Below are positions 38,131-52,611 of a DNA stretch of 64,000 bases, piece after piece (positions within the stretch are counted from its first letter, which is position 1; each line of letters begins with the position of its first letter). Origin of the DNA: Hoplostethus atlanticus. Lineage: Eukaryota; Chordata; Actinopteri; Trachichthyiformes; Trachichthyidae. The notes below the pieces were generated by a model. It was not told the DNA's origin and did not search any database. It saw only the letters and a list, made by a program, of their open reading frames with translations. The DNA lies in the NCBI GenBank assembly GCA_034670405.1, contig JAXDDX010000148.1, positions 131,001 through 195,000 on the forward strand. Direction: 5' to 3'. The position numbers were made by a program, and so were the translations under genes.

Positions 38131-41100
38131 TGGGAGACGGACTGCCAGTCAGTGTGATTTCCACAGACAGAGCAGCCATCACCCAGAAACCATATGTTCA
38201 CACGGTGGGAATCAAACCTCCAACGGGTGGTAGTGCCCGGCCCAAGTACTGTCCTCCTGTCCTCCGTCTGTCCAACCCGAACCCTTTGGAGAATCAAATA
38301 TCAGAAACATTTTGATGTTTTCAGTAGGAAATTCTACAAACTGGTTTGATGTGGAAGAGTGCACCACCTGGCAGGACAGAAAAGTTTATGAAATAGTTTC
38401 CATCATAGTAGTGAATACAGGGTCCTCACCGGGGTGAGCTCTGACTGGAGGTCAGCTTTACCATAGACTCACTATCATATGGATATTATAGAAATATCAT
38501 AGGAATATAATAGGAATATCATAGGAATATTTTACTCCCGCCCATCTCTCTCCTTAACTCTTAGTCCATTACTGTAAATATTGTGTTGTTCTTTTATTGT
38601 AAATACTGTGTACTGTTGCCCTTTGCACATTCCCGTTGAGCATTGCCACTTTTTCATTTCACTGCACACCCCGTGTGTGTATGTGACAAATAAAGTTCTT
38701 GAATCTTGAATCTTGAATTTCCTGCCCCAATACATGGTCATACATGGTTGTCTGTCACAGGACTAAGGGCTCTAAGGTCCTGACCTTTGACCTCCTTACT
38801 ACTCGTTTGCAATGTTGGTGATCTAGTAGTTGAAGCTTATTGTGGAGTCTCTCTGGATAAGAGAACCAGATAAATGCTTCAGATCTAAAGCTCAGCAAGA
38901 GAAGGTGAGGAGAATTCCCCTTGCTGAGTAGCAATGATGCACAGATGAGCACCAGCTGAGTGTCCTGTCAGTGTCCATGCTGGTGTGTCCAGGTGTGTCT
39001 TGACTCCTCATCATTATAACCCAAAGCTTCAGGTACACAGCTGCTGCTGCTCAACCTGAAGACTAAAGCACAGAGGCCAAGAATTAAACAAGGAAGACAT
39101 CACGGTCATCAAAGACGTGAAGGTCATCCAGGAGTTTCTGGAGTCTTGATCAGAAAACATTGGGGCAAAACTTATAGAGAAACCTGTCAACTTGTCCAAC
39201 TGTCTCCACTGAAGGATGCTTGTATACAAGCAGCACTATGACAGCTTTGTCCTCAGATTTCCTGCCTGTTAGATCAAAGATCTGAAGGATCTGAGGATCT
39301 GAAATGGAACTGGGGCGAGTCGTCCCTCCACTATCCCACCTGTTGTATGGATTCAGGGCACCAAGGAAAAGGCACTAAAATAGCATGACTGAATGGAGCG
39401 GTGGGACGGCGCCCCCTGGGCAGGACGCTACAGCAGAACTGGGACAGAGACCGTTTGGAAAAAAATCAAGACATGTATTTTTAACGGAGGGTGGATTGTA
39501 TTTTAATTCTTCAGTGGGGCGGGGCTTCACCACCCTCTCTGGGTCAGGTCATGAAACTTTTTAATCACTGTTTGAAGAAGTATTGCATTTTACACACTGT
39601 CCAGCTTCATAATAATAAATAAAAGCACAGGAGGAGGAGGAGGAGGAGGAGGTGAAACAGCCCTGGACTCTGAAGCCTCTTCAGTCTGCTCACTTCCTTT
39701 TTACCTTTTACACCACTTTTCATGTTTACGCTGCACTGGAGCGTCTGCAGGAAACAGTAAGTTTCCTATGATGATAAAACTGTTTCATTATGTTGTTAGA
39801 GGACAGCTGTGGCGGAGAGGAAAACTCTGACTGCTGTTTGAGTGTAGGCGCCTAACATCTATCTTGTAGACTCCACAGTCCTGCTGGGAAACATCAACGC
39901 TCATGTTGGTAACAGCTGGGAAACCTGGAGGGGCGTGACATTTAAAACAGCAAAGCAGAATGTAAAAACTAAGAAAAACAAACATAAATTACATAAAATG
40001 TAATTGTTTAAAACTTTAAATTGGCATATATTGTGTACGTTTCTTCAAATCCTATATAGTCATTATGTTACTACCTACAAGTCAAAGTTAGGGGCATCAT
40101 CACCAGGAAGTGGGCAAATTCCTGAATCGATTCACTTTACCACAGAAAGTAAATACTGGTATAGGGTATTTAATAATATAAGGGTCAGGCTCCACCAATC
40201 ACAACACATTATTGTCTCAGTACTTGTAATCTGTGCAATGACAATAAAGTTGAATCTCAAATCAAATCTAATCCAAAAACAACAACAACAACAACAATAA
40301 TAATAAAAGCAGTGAAATCTCCCTTTTTTGCATCGTAAATAGTAAATAAAGGTTTCGAGGTCAATAAGAAAACAATGCTACAGTAAAAATAAATAAAACT
40401 CAGGATTGTGATACCCTGTGATGTCCCCTGTCATATTGGAGTATTGGTTTCTTGAGACTTTTAATACTGAGCAGGTAGGACCACAGCAAACAGGCAAAAA
40501 TAGCAATAAGACTGAAAATCAGTTGAGTAAGGGCAATAAGAAAAAAATGCTACAGTTAAAATGATAAAAATTTAGGATTGTAAATCAATTAAAGGAGACC
40601 ATTTCATTCTATGATTCATTCTCATTTCATCTTCCTCCTATTTGTTACGTTTTTCAGTTCATGAATTAGCTGACCAATGGCTATACCTCCTTCATTGACC
40701 AAACATCATTCCATTCATTAAACCTTATTGCATGGGAAAATGTTATAGACACAATAATCATTTGAAAATAAAAAATTTGATCAACAGAAGAGAAAGAACA
40801 ATAAATATTAAAAGTGATTCACAGTCTATTCCTTAAAGGAACAGTTCAATACATCTGATTTGTCAAAAACATTTAATTTAATTTTGAATTCAGTGTGATA
40901 TGCAGGTGGTGACAACGACAGTAAGGTTGTAACTAAGTACTTTATGATGGGTCACTGTAATAATATTACTGAAATTGAAATAGTAATTCATTATACTATT
41001 CGCTACTGGAAAAAGTAATATTATTACTGTCACGCATTACCAATCAACACTGGTCTCCATATCAGGAAAATCACAATATAGAAATTTATCAAACATTAGG

Positions 41101-41399
41101 TTGTGACACTAACAGCAAACTTTACACTGCCACAACATCCATCCAATGACACTGTTTCCATTATGACTTATTATGACTGTATATCCATTCATTACTCTAC
41201 CAATGTTACGCTGAGAACACACTGAAGAAGTAATGATGTATGTTACTGCAAACTGCATACAGAGTGACAGAAGAAGATAAACTCCACAAACAAATATATG
41301 CACTTAACTTTATGTTTAAGTAAGCAAGGCCGCTAGGACAGGGGCTTCCATTCTCAAACAACAAAGCCCAATTTCAAAATAAAAGCCCCAGAAAAATAC

Positions 41400-41870
41400 T
41401 ATACTGTAAGCCCATATGGAAAAGATTTGTGGCGCCCCCTATTGGCCAATTTTAAGATAATTGTACAAACTTAGTTCAACATAAATATCTACCAAGTTTT
41501 GTGATGTTTGGACAAACTCATTGATTTATGGCAGAATTTGCGCCAGGCCCATGCACATGTTTGGAACTGGTGGCGCCCCCTATTGAGCGATTTTGTTAGC
41601 ACGTTGAGCTGGACTTGTGTGTCAAATTTCAAGTCAATCGGAGTCACGGTGTGAGGGGCGTGGCCTTTCCAAAATGGCCCTAATTACAGCGCCACCACCT
41701 GGCCGATTGGGCTCATGTTTCTTGGGAAGCATTTGCACATCATTTCCAGTTATTGGGCCAAGTTTCATGATTTTAGCTCATTCCTAGCTCATGGCTATTT
41801 GAGACGCAGCATAAGAATAATAAACCGGCACAAAAACAATAGGGTTCTACCCCTTAGGGGTTTGAATCCT
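41400..41870 (+). mobile_element. Helitron-like or other dispersed element with GGCGCCCCCTATTG motifs
   Basis: The 3' end ACAATAGGGTTCTACCCCTT, a CCCCTTAGGGG hairpin and then CCTAA recurs at about 42690-42740 (hairpin CCCCTTTGGGG). A short hairpin about ten bases before CTAA is Helitron-like, but no 5' TC end was fixed. Confidence 0.4.
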
Positions 41871-41974
41871 AACTAGTAAAGGTTAGATTTTTTGAAGAAA
41901 ATTTGTGTGCTTTCTTCAGCTTCAAAATGTTTTTAAAAAAATGTAATCAGGAAGATTCTGTGTTAAGAAATCGT

Positions 41975-42450
41975 AGTAGTATAAGTAGTAAAAGCAGAAG
42001 TAATAGCAACACCAACAGTAGTAGTGGCAGAAGTAGTAGTATTAGCTGAAGTAGTAGTAGCAGAAATAGTAATAGTTGAAGTATTAGCAGAAGTAGTGGT
42101 TTGTGTTTTCTATTCAGTCATCAGTAAACCACAAACTGAGTCTCTGGTCTGTGGATATTGTCAAAGACAGCGAGGGTCACATGAGTCAGCCACCAGAGGG
42201 AGACAGAGACTGTCAAATGTGACTGTGGCTGTTAGTAATAGCTGCAGTAGAAATAGTAGTAGTTGGAAGTATTAGCAGAAGTAACAATGGTTACTAGTAG
42301 TAGATGTAGTAGCAGGAGTAGTAACAGCAGTAGTAGTAGTAGTAAAAGTAGTAGCAGGAGTAGTAGTTGTAGCAGTAGTAGTAGTAGTAGTAGTAGTTGA
42401 AGTATTAACAGAAAAAGTAAAAGCATTTACAGCTGTAGTAGTAGTAATAG
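41975..42450. repeat. (AGT)n microsatellite region
   Basis: Two imperfect AGTAGTAGTA blocks (41975-42095 and 42235-42450) separated by unique sequence. Confidence 0.88.
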
Positions 42451-42743
42451 TATTGAAAAATGTAATAGAAATCATAGTATTAAACATATAGAAGTGTATA
42501 TACAAGTGTAATCAAAAATTTGAATGACCGATCGTGATTCCAGGCTATGCTGAATTTTTCAAAGTTTGAACGGTGTTGATAGCTTAAATGGTGTGAAAGT
42601 AGTTGAGTGGTGAAGTTTGGGGCGGAAATAATAATAAAGAACTAAGTACAAGAACATAAGTGTTGCTTGCTGAAGCAAGCACACTAATAAACCGGAGCAA
42701 ACTCAATAGGGTTCTACCCCTTTGGGGTTTGAACCCTAATAAT

Positions 42744-42857
42744 TAGGGATGGGCTGCTCGGGACTCATGCTCGATACTGTCTAGATCTTGTCGACACTCA
42801 CAGCGTCAGAACGACATCCTGAGATATGTTTCAAAACACCACCGGTCACGTGACGCC

Positions 42858-42892
<35 letters not shown>

Positions 42893-43399
42893 GTGTGTGT
42901 GTATGTGTGTGTGTGTATTAAAATAATATATATATATATTTATAGTTGTCCCAGTTAGTAGTAGCTTGGATTAGTCATGTTCCGTTGCACATGCACTTGA
43001 AAACACAATTCAATGTATGATTTCTAACTGCACTGTTATCTGAACAAACTATAGTCCATGTACTTGTTTACATTACAAAGACATTTGTTGTTGTGTCAAT
43101 TTTTACATTCTGTTTATTGTCTCATACAAATCAATCAATGAAAAAGTTTTGGCAAAATACTGATGTGCAAAAAGCCAAGTTCGATTATATACATCTTCAC
43201 AAATTGATAACATGTCCGACGTCTTACCGCTCAGCCATGGAAACTAAAGCGTAGTTGCGGGATAGATGCACAAGACTCTCAACACTCTCAGCTGCTATGA
43301 CTGCGACCACCACCAGATGTCACTGTCGAGTAAATGTTTCGAGCGTTTCATAAAGCGTCGACTCAAATGGTTCGGAAAGCCTCGTTCTGCACAGCCCTA
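42744..43399. mobile_element. hAT/Ac-like MITE upstream of fam174c
   Basis: TAGGGATGGGC at the left and GCACAGCCCTA at the right are imperfect inverted repeats. CTAATAAT (42736-42743) and CTATTAAT (43400-43407) are an 8-bp duplication with one mismatch. It contains a (GT)n tract at 42860-42917 and no transposase. Confidence 0.75.
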
Positions 43400-43743
43400 C
43401 TATTAATCGGACAGGAAGTGAAAACCCGCCTGACAACAGACAGGTAAATGTACCTCTAATGTGACTTGTAGGAGGTCAGTTGATTGGTTGGCAGGTTGAT
43501 GTGGGTGAGTGCGCCTACGAGTCAAACTTAGGGAAAATGATAACCGACCGTCACGGAACTTGGATGACGTCACCAACAGGAAGTGGGAACTTCCTGGTTT
43601 GGATTCACTTCATGACAACAAAACGCAGCCCCAGAGTTTGGCTAACGCTACGTGTATTTGTCAAGCCCTGCGCAGTTGTGTAACGTTTTAGATAACCTGC
43701 TGTCCGCCGAGCTGTCTTTCCGGTTGAGCCTCGATAGCTGAAA

Positions 43744-45362
<1,619 letters not shown>

Positions 45363-45366
<4 letters not shown>

Positions 45367-45990
45367 GTCCTGGTTTCCTGTCTGGACCAAGGCAGAAGAC
45401 TTCCTGTTTAGTTTCGTCTGCTGCAGACGAGGAACCTGCCTGGTTCTGTCTGGAAGATACTGGAGAACTGGAGGGAGGCTCACAATGATTATGGATTGTA
45501 CAAGGAATACTACAGGGTTCAGAAAAGGACCATGCCAGTTATTTAATATCATGCCAAAGCTACATGCTACTTGAAGGATAGAAGCAGGATAATCAATATG
45601 CTTTAATTGTGTTAAGTGGATCATATGTGATAACGTCCCTATCCCTGGGAAATATGTTCTATGTTGTTTTGTACAACAGAACATTTGTGCACATCTTAAT
45701 GTGGCCTTGCCAAACCCTCTCTACATTTAGAGCTCTGTAAACTGACTCCAGACCAGCCCATAAACCTCCTGGTTATCCATCAACCCAAACTAGGAACTTG
45801 CCAACTAGTGATGTGATGGAGACTTTCCAGAGTAGGTTTCTGATCCAGCGGTGCCGAGAAGGTTTTTCTTTTGAATCTTTGATCAACTGGATCCCCCTGT
45901 GGATCCCCCTGTGGATCCGCCTGTTCAGTCCTGCTGGTCTCTCTCCTTTGCTTTATATTTGTCTGTAAATTTGAAATAAATTCAATCAAT
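45363..45990 (+). other. fam174c: fam174c exon 3: last base, stop codon and 3' UTR
   Basis: Acceptor TTGTGTTCAG. G completes the last Arg codon and TGA follows at 45364-45366. GAAATAAATTC at about 45972 supplies a poly(A) signal. Confidence 0.75.
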
Positions 45991-47098
45991 TAAATTCCTA
46001 AACGTGAGCGACAGCCGCCGGGGGGGTCAAGTGACCAGCTGCTGCTCTGACTGTCTGTCGGTCACCGTGGACTGACTCCAGATCTGTAGAAAATCATTCC
46101 GGTTCCTCCCAGGAGCTTTTAAAGCGTTAAGGAGTCGCTACCCTGAACTGACCACAACCACGACTCATCAATACAATATCAATATATATAATATCAGTTC
46201 CAACAAGGACCCACGGGTTCTACTTCCTGTCTCGATCCCACTGCGACTCTGCAGCACCTTCGATTTGCTTGTAATGAAAAGTGCCTCATAAATGTGATTT
46301 ATTATTATTGAAGTAACTGGGCAGGATGTCGGCACGACGCTCTGAAGGCGGTCTCTAGTTTAGAAGCAATCTGATTGGTCAAAGACGCATGATGCACCAC
46401 TAGCTGTGCTTTAATGGTCTCTATACCGTCCTGTGGTAACCAGGGAGCTAGCTAGTGATCTGTCTTGTTTTCTGCTGTTATTCTTATCAGGGTTCCCACA
46501 GGCCTTGAAAATCCTTGGAAGTTTGTGGATTTGAGAAAAATAAGATAAGGCGTTAAACGTTTTTGAAATTGAATGTATGGCACTGAAATTACTTTTCCTT
46601 TTTTAAAAATTAAAATATGGCCTCAGCTCTCCTGGCATCAGCACTTCCCATCCTGAGGAAAATCCTGGAAAGATCAGGAGGCTCCGTGACGTCTTACCTA
46701 GTCCTCGATGTCCATGTGGGAACTCTGTTATGTTCAGTACTTCACAGTCAGCACACATGTTGGCTCACTAACTAGTTCCTCCTCTGTTAACTAGTGGAAC
46801 CAGGGTTCATGGTGGTCCTACCCATAAGCCCTCTGGTTGGCGTTGGACCCTCCAGCATGTTACCTGTATCATGACTTGACTGATTGTGTTGACCAGAGTG
46901 ATGCGTTTCCTGGCGGCCATGTTTGAAATGTTAAACTGTTGAGACCATTTTTGTATTTTCTGGATCTTTGCTTTCCCAGTGTGATAAAACCTATTTTCAT
47001 TATTTTACTGTTTCATTGTTCTTGTCTCAGTGTGTTCGTGATGTGTAGTATCTGATCTCAGGTCAGTGAACAGGATGTTCCAGGTTGGTATGGCAAGG
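45991..47098. other. Intergenic; no gene seen
   Basis: No exon or repeat that I can name. Confidence 0.4.
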
Positions 47099-47529
47099 TG
47101 TGCTACCAGCGGCGGCTGGTGCATTTTTCTCCGGGGGGGGCTATACCAAAAATCAAACAAACATGTACTAAGTTATCATCAGTGTATTTAAATAAATGAA
47201 AAGGCCTTTATTTGTATTTGCTGAGCTGAATGAACATTTGTTGTAATGAAACGTGCTTAAGGTAAGTTAAGGTACTTCAATTAGTGCAAATTCTTTATAA
47301 TAATTATCTTTTATACTACAATATGTAATGGTGAAAGACTAAAGTAACCGAAAAGTGCCTCGATAAGTGCAACAGAAATCTGACAACACAAAACCCTGAG
47401 ACAATGGCAGAAAATTATGAACACAGTAAGACCTAATAGAAAATAACATTTAAGAAAAAAATAAATTAATATGGTATTACATTTGAAATACCCAGTGCCA
47501 TCAAAACGCTGAGTGAACTGGCTCAAACC

Positions 47530-47940
47530 TATATGACTTTGCCACCTTGTGGCTTAAACTTTCTGTACATAAATTTTGCCCTTCTCTCCTTGAGAGATGC
47601 ACATTTCTCAATGACTCTATGGCACCACAGAACTTGACAGTTTATTATTTTAGACAGGATGTGCCTGTTTTTGTCAACCTCTTCATTATGCTTACAGATC
47701 CCTGTCCTGTAGCCTTCATCAAGCTGAGCAGCTATGTTTACTTTCCCAAACATTTGCTTTTGATTTTTCTGATATGTGGTTTAAATCATTCAAACCTGTC
47801 TGAATCCATGCTGGTCTGAGACCTGTCGTTTGAAAAAGGATGCAGGGAAAGCAAAATAAAGCATTGGTGTCACTACATACAGTTAGCCAAGCCTTCCTAC
47901 TAAACCAGCTCCTTGAAAACCACCGAGTATATTGTCTCAT
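47530..47940 (-). pseudogene. Remnant of a TTF-type zinc-finger hAT transposase
   Basis: AWLTVCSDTNALFCFPCILF and GLNDLNHISEKSKANVWESK match the TTF zinc-finger region of ZMYM1-like hAT transposases. A frameshifted continuation reads FGKVNIAAQLDEGYRTGICK and HNEEVDKNRHILSKII. The DDE/dimerisation part is absent, so it is not functional. Confidence 0.72.
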
Positions 47941-48040
47941 TCTGGCGTATTTTATGTCAGATGTACCACGAGCCCCTCGCTCTCTGCTGCCAACCAGTGG
48001 TTGGTGGTGTGTAAATCAGCAGCATTCAGATAAATGCTGT

Positions 48041-48706
48041 TTGTACATGCGCAGTTCGTTGGTGGGGCGCAGCTTTCCTGTATGGGGTCAGATAACTCAT
48101 AAGTCACAAATGAATACAACACGATTCACAAATATATTTTGCGATTTATATATAAATGTCTCTGTTCACAAATATATTTTTCAATGCACACACAAATGTG
48201 TATCGTTTCATATAAATGTAAAAAAAAATATATATATAAATGACAGAAGGTTCACAAATACATTAGTGTTCACAAATGTCTGTTTCCGATGCACACACAA
48301 ATACATCTCGTTTTATATAAATGTAAAACAAATCCACAAATATACTCAGTTAAAAACAGCTGCAGTGTTCATCTAAAACATATTTCAATGTTGTTACATT
48401 TATATACAGATTGTCGAATCTGCGTTTAGAAACCTCCAGACGAGTTGTGAACCTCGTTACATTTGTGTGTGGGTTTTTGAGAGTTTCCTGACGTGGTTAG
48501 ATTCACAAATGCTTTTTTTCTAAAGGGCCTTTCTCTGTAGCCTATCAGACGTCTCTTTCAAGTTCAGCCAATCACACCAGCGTGTGATTTCAATGCTGCG
48601 TTCAACGTCCGAGTTTGGCGTCCGGTAGCAGTACTTAAACATAACACGTTTAGCCAATAATCCCCTTGTTGTTCGTGATTGAATACATTTGAATTATGCT
48701 CGTGAT
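48041..48706. repeat. Left arm of a ~0.67-kb inverted repeat
   Basis: From TTGTACATGCGCAGTTCG to about 48706 the sequence matches the reverse complement of 51921-52611. The right arm has a 26-bp extra block after the first 18 bp. TTCACAAAT(A) words recur many times in the arm. Confidence 0.92.
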
Positions 48707-49444
48707 CGAGGGGTAGGGCGAAGTACATGGCCCTCCAAACGGAGATTTTTCAGGGGCACACTACAAACCGAGGGTTATGACAAATCTCCGACAATCATCG
48801 GCAAGTTTAATGTCGTTTCAATGTATTATAGACCTTTTCTTTATAACAAGCATAACAAAAAATCGCTAGTATGCCGATGTCTCTACTTCGCTAGTTAACG
48901 TTACAACATTGTTTTTAGGCTGATTTGTGCATGACAGTCCTGCATTTTGACATATTTCCATGTCACATTTCCCTCCTGTGATGGCATATGACGAAATATA
49001 ACTGAAGTCCAGCAGCGAAGTTGCTGCACTTGTTCCGGCTCCTCTAATACCAGTGCAGACTGGCAGGGTAACGGTAGCAGCACGGCTTGCTAGCTACAGA
49101 GCACCGCTAACGCTGTTCTGTCATGAAGTGGTCTGGTAATGAAGCAGTGGTCTTTTTTATTTGATCGATTAGTAGCGTGAAACGTATAAGTTGTGAACGA
49201 ATCGCGAGCGTCCATGCTTTTCTATCTCCATCAGATGAATGGCAAATGTCACTGTGATAATACCATTATTGCCATAATAATGTCCGATAACAAACTTGTC
49301 GCGTCTGTCATCGATGACGTATCAGGGTCTTGAAGGGTTGTCCCATTTCATAGGGAGAGATTTCAACCACTACCCCTTGTGACTCTGTTCCGAGGGCCAA
49401 GCCGAAGGGCGAGGGGCCTCGAAAACGAGTCGTAGGGGTGAAAA

Positions 49445-50020
49445 TGAGAAATTGGATTCGACCTTAATGTAGAAGAGACTTTGGCATTGTTTCATGAACT
49501 GGGTGAAGGGGAATCTGTTGGTGAACGTTGCAGTGCGTGTTTCCCAGTGGGACCTTTGAGGGAGTAACACAGGGGGCGGAGTCCAGTCGAAGACTGTCGC
49601 GGAGGTCATAGAGCTGTACTGCCCAAGATATGTTTGATATCAGTCAGGTGTTTGAAGATACATCGTTGTTTGTACGTATTGCTATAATCAAACACTTATT
49701 GAAACAGTGGAGAAGTGTCAGACTTGAGCGATGTGGACTGGAGCGAGGAGGAGTGTTCGTCTGATTCTGGCTATGAGCCAGTGTTTAATTATAGCAATAA
49801 GTACAAACAACGACGTATCTTCAAACACCTGACTGATATCAAACATATCTCAGACAGTACAACTGTATCACCCACGCGACAGTCTTTGACTGGACTCCGC
49901 CCCGTGTTACTCCCTCAAAGGTCCCACTGGGAAACACGTACTGCAACGTCCACCAAACAGATTCCCCTTCACCCAGTTCATGAAACAATGCCAAAGTCTC
50001 TTCTACATTTAATCTTCGGT
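49445..50020. repeat. Large internal palindrome (arms ~245 bp, spacer ~80 bp)
   Basis: 49450-49697 and 49779-50020 are near-identical in inverted orientation (for example GGTCCCACTGGGAAACACG on opposite strands). The minus-strand frame of the right arm is open (LNVEETLALFHELGEGES); the left copy is frame-broken. Confidence 0.9.
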
Positions 50021-50154
50021 TTGATCTCTTCATCCTCTCTCTCCTCATCCTCTTGCTCCTCAAATAGCAGGCAATAGTGGACAATCCTGACGCAACTCAA
50101 ATAGACTACTGCTCTGTGTTTCGGATTGAGATTGTTTTGGGGTGCTAGTGCGAA

Positions 50155-51858
50155 ATGGCCTAACATAGCAAAGAAATGCCGGTCCGATCGCGGCCGTTTT
50201 CACATGCCGAGTCAGCTTTAGTTGGCCCGACTTCATTTTGAATGAAGTACATCGGCCCAGTTCCGTCTGCCGAATCCAAGCCGATTCTGCCGACGCTGAA
50301 CCAGAATAGGCCCGATTTAAGATTATATACCCAGATAGCAAAGAAATGCCGGTTCTCACCTGCCGAGTCAGCTTTAGTTGGTCCGACATCGGAACCCGGA
50401 GATGGCCCGAACTTGTTTTGAATGACGTCCCAGTTCCGTTTGCCGAATCCAAGCCGATTCTGAACCAGAATAGCCCCAGAACAGGCCCGATTTAAGATTA
50501 TACTATTCCCTTTCCATCCTCACTGAATTCTTTAATTCCCTGTAAATAGTCTATAACTAATTGTCTAAATTTTCTAAAATATACAACACAGTTTAACAAA
50601 CATTTACATTCATACAATATATTGTATAAAACCCAAAAAGCACAAATATTTGATCATGAAAAGTTGTGGTATTGATTGACAGCAAACACTGAATTGCACC
50701 ATTCTATATATATATATATTTATTATAAACAATTGCAAGAATATTGAATATATACACACATATATATGTATATAATAATTAAATAATTAATTCTCTTCTT
50801 CTCACTGGTCTTTCCTCTCTTGCCTTCCTTCCTCCATCTCTTAATGTATTTCTCGATCTCCTCATCCACTGCCTTCACACCAAGAGAAAGAGTCAAGGGA
50901 AGGAAACAGAGTGAGAGACTAGACAGACAGATAGACCCATACACCCACTAGAGATGAACAAACTGAACAGTAACGCACAAGTAGAGTCCGCACACCATGA
51001 TAGCCACCTGCTGGTCGGAGTACAGCAACCACAAATATGAGAAAATCTCTTTAAAAAAGGTTCAAAATCAAGTTTTACAGCACCAAATTATAATTCTCAG
51101 TTTTTTTCATATTTATTCTGTGGCTTTGGCGGCTAACAAACATCTGAAAATGATCTTTCTAAAAACTAGCTTAAATGCATTTCTCCATTCAGAGACCCCT
51201 TTGAAGCTACACACATGACTTAAAATACATATTCTCTCAAAAAGTGGATGCAAAGGACTCAAACTAAAGTCACGTTAGACTTAGTTAATCTTTAAGAGTG
51301 TAAATATCAGATTAATTGATCCCCGTTAGCTAGTCGCGCTAGCGTGCTAATGTTAGTTTATCTTAGCTGTAACGTTAGCGGTCGCTTCTACCAGATTTAC
51401 TTTTAAAAGATTTGAGTGCAACAACAGTAAAATCACAGCATAAATGGCAATTTTGTTAGTTAAACTACACAAACCTATGATGGTGACGTTACTCACCTGG
51501 AATTACTAATAGAAAATACACCATTTCGTAGGCTGAAGGATTGCAGCAGCAGAGTCAAAACGCCAAGTGAAAACTGAAGCTCGAGCCCTCTACTCAACCA
51601 GATATGTTTCATAGTGTTGCTAGGCAATGAAATATAGTCATCTGCCGAATATTGACCAGAGTTGGTCCAAATTCAGATATCATGATCTGGGCCATATCCG
51701 GCAATCTACAGTCGGGCCAGACTCTTTCCGTGACAATAAACCAGTATTCACCCAAGCCCTCCACTGTATCTGGCTCAGCTGACAGCAGCCGAATCTGACA
51801 CTCAGCCGATTGTGCCGTCAGTCAAGTGGGCGCTGGCCCGAGTCTCATTGCTATCTAT
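50155..51858. mobile_element. Nested element with (C)AGATAGCAA ends and a duplicated terminus
   Basis: CCCAGATAGCAAAGAAATGCC (50330) pairs with CATTGCTATCTATGG at the right end (about 51845-51858). The left terminal region is present twice in tandem (50162 and 50335). A minus-strand ATGGTGTATTTTCTATT... |GTGAGTAACG near 51520-51495 looks like a 5' exon. Superfamily not assigned. Confidence 0.55.
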
Positions 51859-51920
51859 GGTTCAAATATTACCTAGCTAACTTTTCTAGCTGTGTAAATA
51901 ACACATTGTTAGCAAAATCA

Positions 51921-52611
51921 GACGATCATAATTCAAATGTATTCAATCACGAACGACAAGGGAATTATTGGCTAAACGTGTTATGTTTAAGTACTGCTAC
52001 CGGACGCCAAACTCGGACGTTGAACGCAGCATTGAAATCACACGCTGGTGTGATTGGCTGAACTTGAAAGAGACGTCTGATAGGCTACAGAGAAAGGCCC
52101 TTTAGAAAAAAAGCATTTGTGAATCTAACCACGTCAGGAAACTCTCAAAAACCCACACACAAATGTAACGAGGTTCACAACTCGTCTGGAGGTTTCTAAA
52201 CGCAGATTCGACAATCTGTATATAAATGTAACAACATTGAAATATGTTTTAGATGAACACTGCAGCTGTTTTTAACTGAGTATATTTGTGGATTTGTTTT
52301 ACATTTATATAAAACGAGACGTATTTGTGTGTGCATCGGAAGCAGACATTTGTGAACACAAATTTATTTGTGAACCTTCTGTCATTTATATATATATTTT
52401 TTTTTTACATTTATATGAAACGATACACATTTGTGTGTGCATTGAAAAATATATTTGTGAACAGAGACATTTATATATAAATCGCAAAATATATTTGTGA
52501 ATCGTGTTGTATTCATTTGTGACTTATGAGTTATCTGACCCCATACAGGAAAGCTGCGCCCCACCAAGCTCCTATCTCTTGTATTGAGAGGAGCGAACTG
52601 CGCATGTACAA
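51921..52611. repeat. Right arm of the ~0.67-kb inverted repeat
   Basis: Reverse complement of 48041-48706, with the extra block at about 52568-52593. Confidence 0.92.

Larger units (their letters stand above)
38131..42743. other. Intergenic; dispersed repeat pieces only
   Basis: A diverged SINE is likely at 38730-38890. A hAT end (GCATTACCAATCAACACTGG) sits at 41036-41055. 41400-41880 and 42650-42740 carry a fish repeat with GGCGCCCCCTATTGG words. (AGT)n tracts fill 41975-42450. No gene recognised. Confidence 0.5.

Noticed and set aside
49715..50077. 120-codon frame MSDLSDVDWSEEECSSDSGY...
   Set aside because: It crosses the palindrome spacer into the antisense of the right arm, so it is chimeric. 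It may contain a transposon-coded piece but is not a gene.
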